This document shows positions 34,064 through 42,980 of a DNA stretch of 64,000 nt, in pieces. Location of the stretch: positions 682,001 to 746,000 of the forward strand of contig NZ_JAXMIH010000008.1 in the NCBI RefSeq assembly GCF_034366625.1, read 5' to 3'. The notes beneath the pieces are model-generated. The model saw nothing but the letters and a program-made list of their open reading frames with translations, ran no database searches and had not been told where the DNA came from. Origin of the DNA: Prosthecobacter sp. (lineage in GTDB: Bacteria > Verrucomicrobiota > Verrucomicrobiia > Verrucomicrobiales > Verrucomicrobiaceae). Each line of letters starts with the position of its first letter. Positions within the stretch are counted from its first letter, which is position 1. The position numbers were made by a program, and so were the translations under genes.

Positions 34064-35611
34064 ATGAAATCACCGGCCCGCCCACACGCCTTCATCGGCA
34101 TCTTGCTGTGTTGTCTCGCGATGAGTGCCTCACATGCCGAGGTTCGGCTGCCTGCGTTGTTCTCAGATCACATGGTTTTTCAGCAGGATGCGTCAGCGCC
34201 GGTGTGGGGTTGGGCATCGGCAGGGGAGCAGATCACGGTCTCTATCGAAGAACAGGCAAAGACAACGACAGCAGGAGCCGATGGCCGATGGCAGGTGAAG
34301 CTCGATCCTTTGAAAAGCAGCGAACCTTTGGAAATGATCGTCAAAGGGACGAACACTCTCTCAGTGAAGGATGTGCTGGCTGGTGAAACGTGGCTGTGTG
34401 CCGGACAGTCAAACATGGTGATGACGGTAAGCGCCTCGAAGGATTATGAGAAGGAGCGTGCGGCTGCAACGCTGCCGCAGATCCGCATGTTCACCGTCGC
34501 TGATGGTCGTTCGACTTCACCGCAGAGTGATTGCCATGGCTCCTGGATCGTTTGTTCGCCGGAAGCGGTGGGAGACTTCTCGGCGGTGGCGTTTTACTTT
34601 GGCCGTGAGCTGCACCAGCGCCTGGGGAGTGCGTTGGGGCTGATCAATTCTTCCGCTGGAGGCACTTTGATCGAGTCCTGGCTCGATTTGGAAACGCAGC
34701 AGCAGTGCGCCGAGTTGAAACCCTTTTTTGCGCAGCGTGATCGCTTGATGGCGGCGTTTGATCGTGCGGTAGCGGAGAAGCATTACGAAGCGGCGATGAC
34801 GAAGTGGAAGCTGGCGGTGGAGAAGGCGAAAGCGGACAAGCAGCCGCTGCCAAAGCAGCCGAGTCATCCGTATGGCAGTCACTTGGGAGCGATGAACGTT
34901 AGCGGCTTGTTCAATGGCAAGATCGCGCCGCTCATACCCTATGCCTTGCGCGGCATCGTCTGGTATCAGGGCGAGAGCAACTGCACCCCCGAGCGCTCGC
35001 CATTCTACGAGACCCAGATGCGCCTGCTCGTGACCGACTGGCGAGCGCGTTGGGGAAGCGAACTGCCTTTCGCCTGGGTGCAGCTCCCGAATGTGCGGAA
35101 GACGCCCAGCTATGCCGACATCCGCGAAGTGCAAATGAAGTGCCTGGATCTGCCGAAGACGGGCATGGCGATCACCATCGACATTGGCGAGTCGCGTGAC
35201 CTTCACCCGAAAAACAAACAGGATGTGGGCCGCCGCCTGGCGCTGTGGGTCTTGGGCACAGTGTGTGGAGAGAAGGTGTCCGCTATCTCCGGGCCGTTGT
35301 TCACTCAGCATGAGGTGCGCGGCAGCGAAATCGTGCTGCGCTTCCGCCACACCGAGGGTGGACTGATGGCGAAGGGTGGTGAACTCAAAGGCTTTCTCAT
35401 TGCCGGTGCCAATCGTGCCTGGAAGCCCGCTGTGGCTCGCATTGAGGGCGATACGGTGATCGTCTCCGCGCCCAACGTGCCGCAGCCAGTGGCCGTGCGT
35501 TATGCGTGGGCCGCTGATCCTGTGTGCAACCTTTTCAACGGCGCTGGCTTGCCTGCCTCGCCTTTCCGCACGGATGATTGGGAGACAACACCTCCAGCCA
35601 CCAAGCCTTGA
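34064..35611 (+). CDS. Sialate O-acetylesterase-like SGNH hydrolase
   Basis: A 515-residue protein with a signal peptide ending near SASHA. The family's N-terminal beta domain (RLPALFSDHMVFQQD) precedes the SGNH core with WLCAGQSNM (block I), WYQGESN (block III-like) and the C-terminal catalytic pair in RDLHPKNK. Members remove O-acetyl groups from sialic acid or from plant polysaccharides; the family name does not prove the substrate. It is encoded in the glycan-acting run. Confidence 0.88.
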   Translation: MKSPARPHAFIGILLCCLAMSASHAEVRLPALFSDHMVFQQDASAPVWGWASAGEQITVSIEEQAKTTTAGADGRWQVKLDPLKSSEPLEMIVKGTNTLSVKDVLAGETWLCAGQSNMVMTVSASKDYEKERAAATLPQIRMFTVADGRSTSPQSDCHGSWIVCSPEAVGDFSAVAFYFGRELHQRLGSALGLINSSAGGTLIESWLDLETQQQCAELKPFFAQRDRLMAAFDRAVAEKHYEAAMTKWKLAVEKAKADKQPLPKQPSHPYGSHLGAMNVSGLFNGKIAPLIPYALRGIVWYQGESNCTPERSPFYETQMRLLVTDWRARWGSELPFAWVQLPNVRKTPSYADIREVQMKCLDLPKTGMAITIDIGESRDLHPKNKQDVGRRLALWVLGTVCGEKVSAISGPLFTQHEVRGSEIVLRFRHTEGGLMAKGGELKGFLIAGANRAWKPAVARIEGDTVIVSAPNVPQPVAVRYAWAADPVCNLFNGAGLPASPFRTDDWETTPPATKP

Positions 35612-35620
35612 ACCCATTTC

Positions 35621-36343
35621 ATGATGACAGCCGATCTCCTTCACGAACTCCGCGACTTCGACACGCCCCTGCTTGCCAACACCATCGGCTACATCAGTCC
35701 TGTGCCGCCGCATCAATACTACCTCAGCGGCGAGATTCAGTCCGTCACGCCACCGCTAGGTCCCACCATCGGCGTGGCCTTCACCGCGGAGATCGACAGC
35801 AGCACGCCGGGCGAACCGGGTGACACGGAGCTTTACTGGAAGCTGCTGGAAATGATGCGCCAGAGCAGCCTGCCGAGCATTCTCGTGGCCAAGGCGGTGG
35901 GCTCACGCCCCGAACATGAATGCATGATCGGCGATGGCATGGCAAAGACTCTGTTCTCCGTCGGCTGTGTCGGTCTGGTCAGCGACAGCCGCGTGCGCGA
36001 CATCGCGGGCATCATGACCACTCCCTTCGCGGTGTATTGCCGAGGTCGCGCCGTGCATCACGAGGCGCTGCGCTTTCGCTTCATCAACCGACCCGTGGAG
36101 GTCGGTGGCGTGACCATCACTCCAGGCGAGGTCATCCACGCGGATCAAAATGGCGTCATCCGCATCCCGCCGGACTGCATTCGCGATCTGGCAGGCTACG
36201 CGATCAAGAATCGCGCCTTCGAGCACGAGGCGCACATGTTCCTGCGCCGCACCGACAAATCACCCGCCGAGAAACGCGCGCATGTGCAGTCGCTCGTGCA
36301 GAAATGCGGCTTCAACGACTGCGTCAGCGGTGCTGCACGCTGA
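35621..36343 (+). CDS. RraA family protein (oxo-acid aldolase/decarboxylase-like)
   Basis: A 240-residue cytoplasmic protein. The RraA core is visible: IGDGMAKTLFSVGCVGLVSD followed by SRVRDIAGI, which carries the Arg-Asp metal and substrate residues of 4-hydroxy-4-methyl-2-oxoglutarate aldolases and oxaloacetate decarboxylases, then FRFINRPVEVGGVTITPGE and HADQNGVIRIP. Such proteins cleave 4-hydroxy-2-oxo acids or decarboxylate oxo acids. It lies 9 bases after the esterase-like gene, at the switch from exported proteins to catabolic enzymes. ATG at 35624 is an alternative start. Confidence 0.82.
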   Translation: MMTADLLHELRDFDTPLLANTIGYISPVPPHQYYLSGEIQSVTPPLGPTIGVAFTAEIDSSTPGEPGDTELYWKLLEMMRQSSLPSILVAKAVGSRPEHECMIGDGMAKTLFSVGCVGLVSDSRVRDIAGIMTTPFAVYCRGRAVHHEALRFRFINRPVEVGGVTITPGEVIHADQNGVIRIPPDCIRDLAGYAIKNRAFEHEAHMFLRRTDKSPAEKRAHVQSLVQKCGFNDCVSGAAR

Positions 36344-36357
36344 TGCCAACCAACATC

Positions 36358-37929
36358 ATGAAAACACACACATTTCTCGCCCTGCTGCTCAGTTGTTCCA
36401 GCCTGCTCGCAGCGGAGCGCACCATCCTCATGGTCGATGATCATGAGGTGCTCTATCGTTCTGGGACACGGCGCTTCATGAACACGCCTCTGCGCCATGC
36501 GAAAAACCCGCTCATCGCCGAGGTGAAGCCGTGGGAGTTGACCATCGGCTGGACCAGCGTGCATCGCGACGCGAAGACGGGTAAGTATCAGCTCTGGTAT
36601 CAGGGCTACGGCGGCAAGCGGGCGCAGCTCAAAACGCACGAGTGCGTGGTGTGCTATGCCGAATCCGATGACGGCATCACTTTCACGCGGCCTTATCTCG
36701 GCCTGTTCGATTTCAATGGCGACAAGAACACCAACATCGTGCTCATCGGCAGCGGCGTGTATGGCGACCGCTATTGCAACTCCGTGATCGTGGATGAGCG
36801 CGAGAAAGACGCTGCGAAGCGCTACAAGATGGCCTTCAACGACTGGTCCAAGGATGCCGATGGCTCGGTGTGGGCTGGATTGCACGTCGCCTACTCACCG
36901 GATGGCATCCACTGGACGAAACACCCGGAAGCACCGTTTTATCGCTGCTTCTACGGTGCTAAAAAGAAGCAGCCGCCCTTCGCTGGCGAGAATCCTTACA
37001 GCGAAACCAAGTCGAACGATGGGCGCGTGCGCAGGCAAGCACTGCTGCCCATGTCGCTGTCTGATGCTGCGGATGTGATCTATGATCCGAAGCACAAGAC
37101 CTTCGTGATCTATGGCAAGATGTGGATCGGCGGACCTGACGGCGGTCTAGGTTGGAAGCACGGCATGGGCCGCTGTCAAAGCACGGATTTCCTGCATTGG
37201 ACGAAGCCGCAGCTCGTCTGTGCGCCCGATGATGCCGATGGAGCGCTGGAATTTCACACGTCGCCGGTATTCATCCATTGCGAGCGCTACTTCAGCCTGA
37301 ATCAAATCTTGGATCGTGCGAACAAAGGTGTGATGGACATCGAGCTCATGATTAGTCGCGATGGCTTCGAGTGGGAGCGCCCCTTTCGCGAGGCCTACTT
37401 CATCCCGCGCAGTCCAGGGCAGCAGTTTGACAGCGGCACCATCGTCACGAACGCCAACATGATCGTCCACGGTAACGAAATGCGCTTTTACTATGGTGCC
37501 TACAGCAGCGGTGCCATCGGCGGCGGCACTGACATCACGGGCGATCAACAAACCAGCGGCGTCGGCCTCGCCACACTGCCGCTGGATCGCTTCGCAGGCA
37601 TTCGCCCCGAGCCTGAGGCACCCACGGCGAAAGTGAAACAGCCGCCGACCATCGGTCAGATTACCTTCAAGCCGATGGACCTCAAGGGCCGCACTGAGAT
37701 CTATGTGAATGCCAACGCTGCTGATGGAGCTGTGTGGGCCGAGTTGCTCGATGAAGACGGCTATCGTGTGCCCGGCTTCGACAAGGAGAACTGCGTGCCG
37801 CTGAAGAAGGACGCGCTGCGCTATCGCTTCAGTTGGAAGGACAAGAAGCTGACGGATCTGCCACCTGCCAAGTATCACATCCGCCTGCATCTCGAAAAGG
37901 CTGACGTCTTTGCCATCACTCTCCGATAA
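36358..37929 (+). CDS. Exported beta-propeller glycosidase-like protein, paralogue C
   Basis: A 523-residue third paralogue: signal peptide MKTHTFLALLLSCSSLLAA, then ERTILMVDDHEVLYRSGTR, SVHRDAKTGKYQLWYQ, YSPDGIHWTKHPE, MRFYYGAYSSG and the C-terminal beta-sandwich ending in DVFAITLR. It is inserted between the RraA-like and HpcH/HpaI genes, so exported and cytoplasmic functions are mixed in one transcript. The ATG at 36358 fits the signal peptide; an in-frame ATG at 36343 would add five residues. Fold GH32/43-like; activity unknown. Confidence 0.78.
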   Translation: MKTHTFLALLLSCSSLLAAERTILMVDDHEVLYRSGTRRFMNTPLRHAKNPLIAEVKPWELTIGWTSVHRDAKTGKYQLWYQGYGGKRAQLKTHECVVCYAESDDGITFTRPYLGLFDFNGDKNTNIVLIGSGVYGDRYCNSVIVDEREKDAAKRYKMAFNDWSKDADGSVWAGLHVAYSPDGIHWTKHPEAPFYRCFYGAKKKQPPFAGENPYSETKSNDGRVRRQALLPMSLSDAADVIYDPKHKTFVIYGKMWIGGPDGGLGWKHGMGRCQSTDFLHWTKPQLVCAPDDADGALEFHTSPVFIHCERYFSLNQILDRANKGVMDIELMISRDGFEWERPFREAYFIPRSPGQQFDSGTIVTNANMIVHGNEMRFYYGAYSSGAIGGGTDITGDQQTSGVGLATLPLDRFAGIRPEPEAPTAKVKQPPTIGQITFKPMDLKGRTEIYVNANAADGAVWAELLDEDGYRVPGFDKENCVPLKKDALRYRFSWKDKKLTDLPPAKYHIRLHLEKADVFAITLR

Positions 37930-37932
37930 ATC

Positions 37933-38742
37933 ATGAAACTCCGCCCCTCCCGAATCCTCCGAGAACTGCGCTCCGGCCAGAACTCCACCGTCATCAAGAT
38001 CAACCTCAACGACCCACGGATCATTGAGCTGGCAGGACTCGCCGGAGCCAGCGCCGTGTGGCTGTGCAACGAGCATGTGCCGAACGACTGGCTCAATCTG
38101 GAGCATCAGATCCGCGCCGCGAAGCTGCATGACATGGACACCATCGTGCGTGTCAGCAAAGGCGGCTACAGCGACTACAACAAGCCCTTCGAGTGTGATG
38201 CCACCGCCATCATGGTCCCGCACATCACCAGCTCGGATGAAGTCCGCAATGTGGTGGACATGGTGCGCTGTCGCCCGCTCGGCTCCAAGCCGCTCGATGG
38301 CGGCAACATGGACGGTTCGTTCTGCCAAGTGTCGCTCGCTGACTACTGCCACCACTGCAACACGGAGAAGTTTGTGATTCTGCAAATCGAGAGTCCTGAA
38401 GCGCTCGAAGTCGTCGAAGAAATCGCTGCCGTGCCTGGTTTTGACGCATTGCTCTTCGGCGCGGGCGATTTCAGCCATCGTATCGGTAAACTCGGTCAGG
38501 TCACCTCGCCGGAGGTCGTCGCCGCCCGCAAGCGCGTTCACGCTGCTGCCATCAAGCATGGCAAGCACGCCGCTGTTGCGTCACTGTTCGGACAAAAGGA
38601 CCAGCTCATCGAGGAAGGCGTGCGCATTTTCACCCTCGGCGCGGACGTGGTAGAATTGGGCAACGCCTTCAAGACCATCGTTAGCAATTTTAACGGCCAG
38701 AACAAGGCTGCTGCCAGCGACTCCGTTTACCAATCCAAGTAG
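37933..38742 (+). CDS. HpcH/HpaI family aldolase
   Basis: A 269-residue TIM-barrel class II aldolase. LQIESPEALEVVEEIAAVPG carries the metal-binding Glu and LLFGAGDFSHRIG the metal Asp. Relatives (2-keto-3-deoxy-L-rhamnonate, 5-keto-4-deoxyglucarate and hydroxy-oxo-heptanedioate aldolases) cleave 2-oxo-3-deoxy acids to pyruvate plus an aldehyde. It begins 4 bases after the propeller gene and is followed by two SDR genes, fitting an oxidative sugar-acid pathway. No sugar-acid dehydratase was found nearby. Confidence 0.88.
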   Translation: MKLRPSRILRELRSGQNSTVIKINLNDPRIIELAGLAGASAVWLCNEHVPNDWLNLEHQIRAAKLHDMDTIVRVSKGGYSDYNKPFECDATAIMVPHITSSDEVRNVVDMVRCRPLGSKPLDGGNMDGSFCQVSLADYCHHCNTEKFVILQIESPEALEVVEEIAAVPGFDALLFGAGDFSHRIGKLGQVTSPEVVAARKRVHAAAIKHGKHAAVASLFGQKDQLIEEGVRIFTLGADVVELGNAFKTIVSNFNGQNKAAASDSVYQSK

Positions 38743-38747
38743 CACTT

Positions 38748-39521
38748 ATGCTCCCTTCATTCTCACTCAAAGACCACACCATCCTCCTCACTGGTGCCGC
38801 AGGACTCTTCGGTCGCGGCCTTACGGCTTCGCTGGCTGAAGCCGGTGCCACGCTCATCATCGCCTCGCGCAATGCGGACAAGCTGCAAGTCGTCGCCGAT
38901 GAAGAAACCGCACGCGGGCACAAGGTCTTCGCTGAGGGCTTCGATCAAGGCGATGAAGCCTCGATTATCGCGCTCAAGGCACGCCTGGAGGAGCGTTTTG
39001 GCCCACTGCATGGCCTCGTGAACAACTCCGTGCTGCGTCCGATGAAAGGCGCGCAGGGAACGGTCGAGCAATGGGAGGACTCGATGCGGGTGAATGCCAC
39101 GGGCTTGATGCTGATGCATCGTCACTTCGGCAGCGCCATGGCTGAGGTCGGACGCGGCAGCATCGTGAACATCGGCAGTATCCAGGGAATGATCGGGCCG
39201 AGCTACGAGCTGTATGCAGGCACCAACATGGGCGACATGCCGCCGGATTATTTCTTCCACAAAGGCGGCATGTTGAACCTCACCCGCTTCTACGCGGCGC
39301 TCTACGGACCGAAGAACGTGCGGGTGAACTGCCTCTCCCCCGGCGGCTTCTTCAACAACCAACCGGAGCTGTTTGTGCAGCGCTTCAGCGAGCACACCAT
39401 GCTCGGCCGCATGGCCGATGAAAACGACCTTGGCGGCGCTTTGATCTTCCTTTTGAGCAATGCCTCTGTTTACATCACGGGCGTGAACCTGCCGGTGGAT
39501 GGCGGCTACACAGCGAAATAA
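38748..39521 (+). CDS. Short-chain dehydrogenase/reductase
   Basis: A 257-residue SDR. The cofactor loop TGAAGLFGRG is near the N-terminus, VNNS replaces the usual NNAG, and the catalytic pair appears as YFFHK with a Ser upstream (SYELYAG region). A C-terminal VDGG is typical. It probably oxidises a hydroxyl of a sugar acid or deoxy-oxo acid. It sits 6 bases after the aldolase gene and 6 before a second SDR. Confidence 0.88.
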   Translation: MLPSFSLKDHTILLTGAAGLFGRGLTASLAEAGATLIIASRNADKLQVVADEETARGHKVFAEGFDQGDEASIIALKARLEERFGPLHGLVNNSVLRPMKGAQGTVEQWEDSMRVNATGLMLMHRHFGSAMAEVGRGSIVNIGSIQGMIGPSYELYAGTNMGDMPPDYFFHKGGMLNLTRFYAALYGPKNVRVNCLSPGGFFNNQPELFVQRFSEHTMLGRMADENDLGGALIFLLSNASVYITGVNLPVDGGYTAK

Positions 39522-39526
39522 ATCTC

Positions 39527-40288
39527 ATGAGTCACAGCATAGATCTGACTGGCAAGGTCGCCCTCATCACGGGCGCTTCACAAGGCATCGGCGCGCAGAT
39601 GGCCCGCACGTTTCATGCGGCGGGCGCCACCGTGGTTTTGAATCATCCAGGCATCGGCAGCACGGGCGAGGACGCCCAATGCATCGCCGATGAACTCAAC
39701 GCCTTGCGTTCCGGTAGCGCGTTTGCAGCAGTGGCCAATGTGGCCGACACGCAGGCCGTGCAGACGATGATGGCAGGCATCCAGCAGGCGCATGGCGGCC
39801 TCGATTTCCTCATCAACAACGCCGCCATCCTGCGTGATCGAACCATCGCGAAGATGTCGATGGATGAATGGGACGCGGTGATCGATGTGAATCTCACGGG
39901 CGTCTTCCAGTGCTGCAAATTCGCGCTCGAAATCATGCGCGATCACGGGGCCATCGTCAGCATGGGCAGCATCGCGGCGATCCAGGGCTTCTACGGTCAG
40001 GCGAACTACGCGGCGGCCAAAGCTGGCGTGCAAGCCATGATGCGCGTGCTCAGTCGCGAGGCAGCGCGACGAAACATCCGCGCCAATGCCATCGCGCCCG
40101 GCGTGGTGGACACCGCGATGGCGGCGACCATTCCTGAAAATGTCCGTGCCGAGATGATCAAGAACGTGCCGCTGGGCCGCTTCGGCACCACGGAGGAGAT
40201 CGCGAATGTGGCGCTCTTTCTCTGCTCGCCGCTGGCCTCGTATGTCACAGGTCAAACGATCGAAGTGAACGGAGGCTGGCGCGGATGA
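39527..40288 (+). CDS. Short-chain dehydrogenase/reductase (FabG-like)
   Basis: A 253-residue classical SDR with TGASQGIGAQMA, NNAAI, and the catalytic YAAAK, ending in VNGGW. The FabG-like form suggests interconversion of a 3-hydroxy and 3-oxo acid or a sugar alcohol group. Its stop overlaps the CoA-transferase start (ATGA), so the two proteins are translationally coupled, which hints that this SDR makes the 3-oxo acid used by the next enzyme (inference). Confidence 0.88.
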   Translation: MSHSIDLTGKVALITGASQGIGAQMARTFHAAGATVVLNHPGIGSTGEDAQCIADELNALRSGSAFAAVANVADTQAVQTMMAGIQQAHGGLDFLINNAAILRDRTIAKMSMDEWDAVIDVNLTGVFQCCKFALEIMRDHGAIVSMGSIAAIQGFYGQANYAAAKAGVQAMMRVLSREAARRNIRANAIAPGVVDTAMAATIPENVRAEMIKNVPLGRFGTTEEIANVALFLCSPLASYVTGQTIEVNGGWRG

Positions 40289-41817
40289 GGGCCGCAGCGC
40301 TTCAAGTGAGCGCGGATGAAGCCATCGCCGCCATCCCCAGCGGCGCGACGGTTGCCGTGGGTGGATTTGTCGGCGCGGGCCATCCCGAGATGCTCACGTC
40401 GGCCTTGGAACGTCGGTTTTTGCAAACTGGCACGCCAAACGATCTCACGCTCTACTACTGCGCGGGGCAGGGAGACCGTGGTGAACGAGGCTTGAATCAT
40501 CTGGCGCATAAAGGGCTGATCAAACGCGTCATCGGCGGGCATTGGAACCTCGCGCCAAAGCTCGGTGCGCTGGCGCTCGCGAACGAGATCGAGGCCTACA
40601 ACTTCCCGCAGGGCGTGCTCAGTGTGCTGCTGCGCGAGATCGCGGCCAAGCGTCCCGGACTCATCACGCAGGTGGGTTTGAACACGTTCATTGATGCCGC
40701 GCAAAGCGGTGGCCGCATGAACGCGCGGACCACGCAGCCGCTGGTGGAGCGCATCGAACTGGATGGGCAAACTTGGCTGCGCTACAAGCCCGTGCCCATC
40801 CACGTCGGCCTCATCCGCGCGACCACCGCCGATGCGCGTGGCAACCTGAGCATGGAGCGCGAAGGTTTGATCGGTGAGGTGCTGCCTATCGCACAAGCGG
40901 CGAAGAATCACGGCGGCATCGTCATCGCGCAGGTGGAGAAGGTAGTGGATTCATTTGCTGATCCTAAGTCCGTGCGCGTGCCCGGCATCCTGGTGGATTA
41001 CATCGTCGTCAGCGATGGCGCACAGCATGATCAGACCTTTGGCGTCACGTTTGACGAGTCCTTGGTCACTTCGCGCAGCGATGGCTTCACCTTGCCGACG
41101 ATGGGCTTCTCCGAGCGCAAGATCATCGGTCAGCGTGCACTGAAGGAGATTCGCGCAGGCGACATCGTGAACCTGGGGATCGGCCTGCCCGAAAGTGTGG
41201 CCATGGTCGCGGCAGAGACTGGGCGCTTGAAGGAATTCACGCTCACGGTCGAGAGCGGTCCCACCGGCGGCGTGCCTGCATCCGGCTTGAGCTTTGGATG
41301 CAGCCACTTCCCCGAGGCGATCATTGATCAGCCCTCGCAGTTCGACTTCTACGACGGCGGCGGCATCGACATCGCGGTGCTCGGCGCGGTGGAGGTGGAT
41401 GCGGAAGGCAGCGTGAACGTCACCAGTTTCGCCGGACGCTTCGCCGGTGTCGGCGGCTTTGTGAACATTGCCCAAAGCGCCAGGCGGCTCGTGTTTTGCC
41501 TCACTCTGCGTGCTGGTGAGCTGGAGGTCGCGGTTAAAGATGGTCAGCTCGAGATTGCTAAAGAAGGCCGCCATCCCAAGTTCGTGCGCAGCATCCAGCA
41601 CGTCTGCTTCCATGGCCCCACGGCGCTGCAGCGCGGGCAGGAGGTCTTCTATGTCACGGAGCGCGCCGTCTTTGCCCTCACCCCGCAAGGTCTGCAACTC
41701 ACCGAGCTGGCCCCCGGTGTGGACTTGCAAACGCAGGTGCTCGACCAGATGGAATTCACGCCAATCATCGCCTCGACGACAGCGATGCCCCCAGACTGTT
41801 TCGCCACGCACCCATGA
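40285..41817 (+). CDS. Fused-subunit acyl-CoA:acetate/3-ketoacid CoA-transferase
   Basis: A 510-residue single-chain class I CoA-transferase. The alpha half carries GGFVGAGHPEMLTSALE and the beta half the active-site Glu in TVESGPTGGVPASG, with GIGLPESVA before it. It moves CoA between an acyl-CoA donor and a carboxylic or 3-oxo acid. Being overlapped on both sides by an SDR and a thiolase, it very likely activates a 3-oxo acid for thiolytic cleavage. Confidence 0.9.
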   Translation: MRAAALQVSADEAIAAIPSGATVAVGGFVGAGHPEMLTSALERRFLQTGTPNDLTLYYCAGQGDRGERGLNHLAHKGLIKRVIGGHWNLAPKLGALALANEIEAYNFPQGVLSVLLREIAAKRPGLITQVGLNTFIDAAQSGGRMNARTTQPLVERIELDGQTWLRYKPVPIHVGLIRATTADARGNLSMEREGLIGEVLPIAQAAKNHGGIVIAQVEKVVDSFADPKSVRVPGILVDYIVVSDGAQHDQTFGVTFDESLVTSRSDGFTLPTMGFSERKIIGQRALKEIRAGDIVNLGIGLPESVAMVAAETGRLKEFTLTVESGPTGGVPASGLSFGCSHFPEAIIDQPSQFDFYDGGGIDIAVLGAVEVDAEGSVNVTSFAGRFAGVGGFVNIAQSARRLVFCLTLRAGELEVAVKDGQLEIAKEGRHPKFVRSIQHVCFHGPTALQRGQEVFYVTERAVFALTPQGLQLTELAPGVDLQTQVLDQMEFTPIIASTTAMPPDCFATHP

Positions 41818-42974
41818 TCTACTCCACACCTGTTTATATCGCCGCTGCACGACGTTCGCCGATTGGTCGGCTCGGCGGCGGCCTGCGCTCACTATCGGCG
41901 GCTGATCTCGCGCTTCCTGTCGCGCAAGCCATCGTGCCGGAGGCGCTGAAGCCTGCCATCAGCCAGGTCATCCTCGGCCAGGTGCTCACCGCTGGCTCAG
42001 GCATGAATGTGGCGCGTCAGCTCGGCCTGCGGCTCGGTTTGCCGCAGAGTGTGCCTGCGTTTGTCACGAGCATGGTCTGCGGCTCAGGCATGAAGGCCGT
42101 GGCGCTCGCTGCCGATGCCATCGCTTCCGGCGAAGCCACGCTCGTGCTCACCGGCGGCGTCGAATCCATGAGCCGAGCCCCGCATTACGCTACTGACCTG
42201 CGCAGCGGCTGCAAACTCGGCGACAGCACGCTCGTGGATGCCATCCTGGCCGATGGTCTGACCGATCCCGTGCTCAAACTCGGCATGGGCGAGACCGCTG
42301 AACGCATCGCTGACACCTGCGGCATCACCCGCGCTGAACAGGACGCTTTTGCCCTCCTCAGCCAGCAACGCGCCGCTGCCAGTCGCGATGCCTTTCAGCG
42401 CGAAATCGTGCCCATCGAAGCCCGCGAAGGCATCGTGCAGCACGACGAACATCCGCGTGCCGACACCACGCTGGAAAAGCTCGCCAAGCTCAAGCCTTCT
42501 TTCCGCAAAGACGGTAGCGTGACCGCAGGCAATGCCTCCGGCGTCAACGATGGTGCCGCGCTGCTCGTGCTGGCTTCCGCCTCCGCGATCCAAGAGCACT
42601 GCCTGCAATCACGCGCCCGTATCATCGCCAGCACCGCTGTCGGCTGCGATCCCGCCACCATGGGCCTCGGCCCCGTTCATGCCATCCGTCGTCTGTGCGA
42701 GGAAACCGGCTGGAAACTCGACGAAGTGGACGCCATCGAGATCAACGAAGCTTTCGCCGCCCAAGCCCTCGCCTGTGCCCAGCAGCTCGGCCTTGATCCG
42801 AATAAGCTGAATCAACGCGGCGGGGCCATCGCCCTCGGTCATCCCATCGGTGCCAGCGGTGCCCGCGTGCTCGTGACCTTGCTACACCTCATGGAAGACC
42901 TGAACCTCCATCGCGGCATCGCCAGCCTCTGCATCGGCGGCGGCATGGGCATCGCGATGGCGATAGAGCGTTAG
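41814..42974 (+). CDS. Acetyl-CoA C-acyltransferase (thiolase)
   Basis: A 386-residue thiolase with all three family sites: the nucleophile Cys in VCGSGMKAVAL (about residue 90), NEAFAAQALA with the His-type loop region, and GHPIGASGARVLVTL followed by CIGGGMGIA. It would cleave a 3-oxoacyl-CoA to acetyl-CoA plus a shorter acyl-CoA. It is coupled to the CoA-transferase by a 4-base overlap and is the last gene of the plus-strand run. Confidence 0.93.
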   Translation: MIYSTPVYIAAARRSPIGRLGGGLRSLSAADLALPVAQAIVPEALKPAISQVILGQVLTAGSGMNVARQLGLRLGLPQSVPAFVTSMVCGSGMKAVALAADAIASGEATLVLTGGVESMSRAPHYATDLRSGCKLGDSTLVDAILADGLTDPVLKLGMGETAERIADTCGITRAEQDAFALLSQQRAAASRDAFQREIVPIEAREGIVQHDEHPRADTTLEKLAKLKPSFRKDGSVTAGNASGVNDGAALLVLASASAIQEHCLQSRARIIASTAVGCDPATMGLGPVHAIRRLCEETGWKLDEVDAIEINEAFAAQALACAQQLGLDPNKLNQRGGAIALGHPIGASGARVLVTLLHLMEDLNLHRGIASLCIGGGMGIAMAIER

Positions 42975-42980
42975 ACCACC

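Noticed and set aside
33088..35611. Proof that the locus targets sialic acid
   Set aside because: Sialate O-acetylesterase-like proteins also act on other acetylated glycans and the Nan catabolic enzymes are missing, so substrate is left open.
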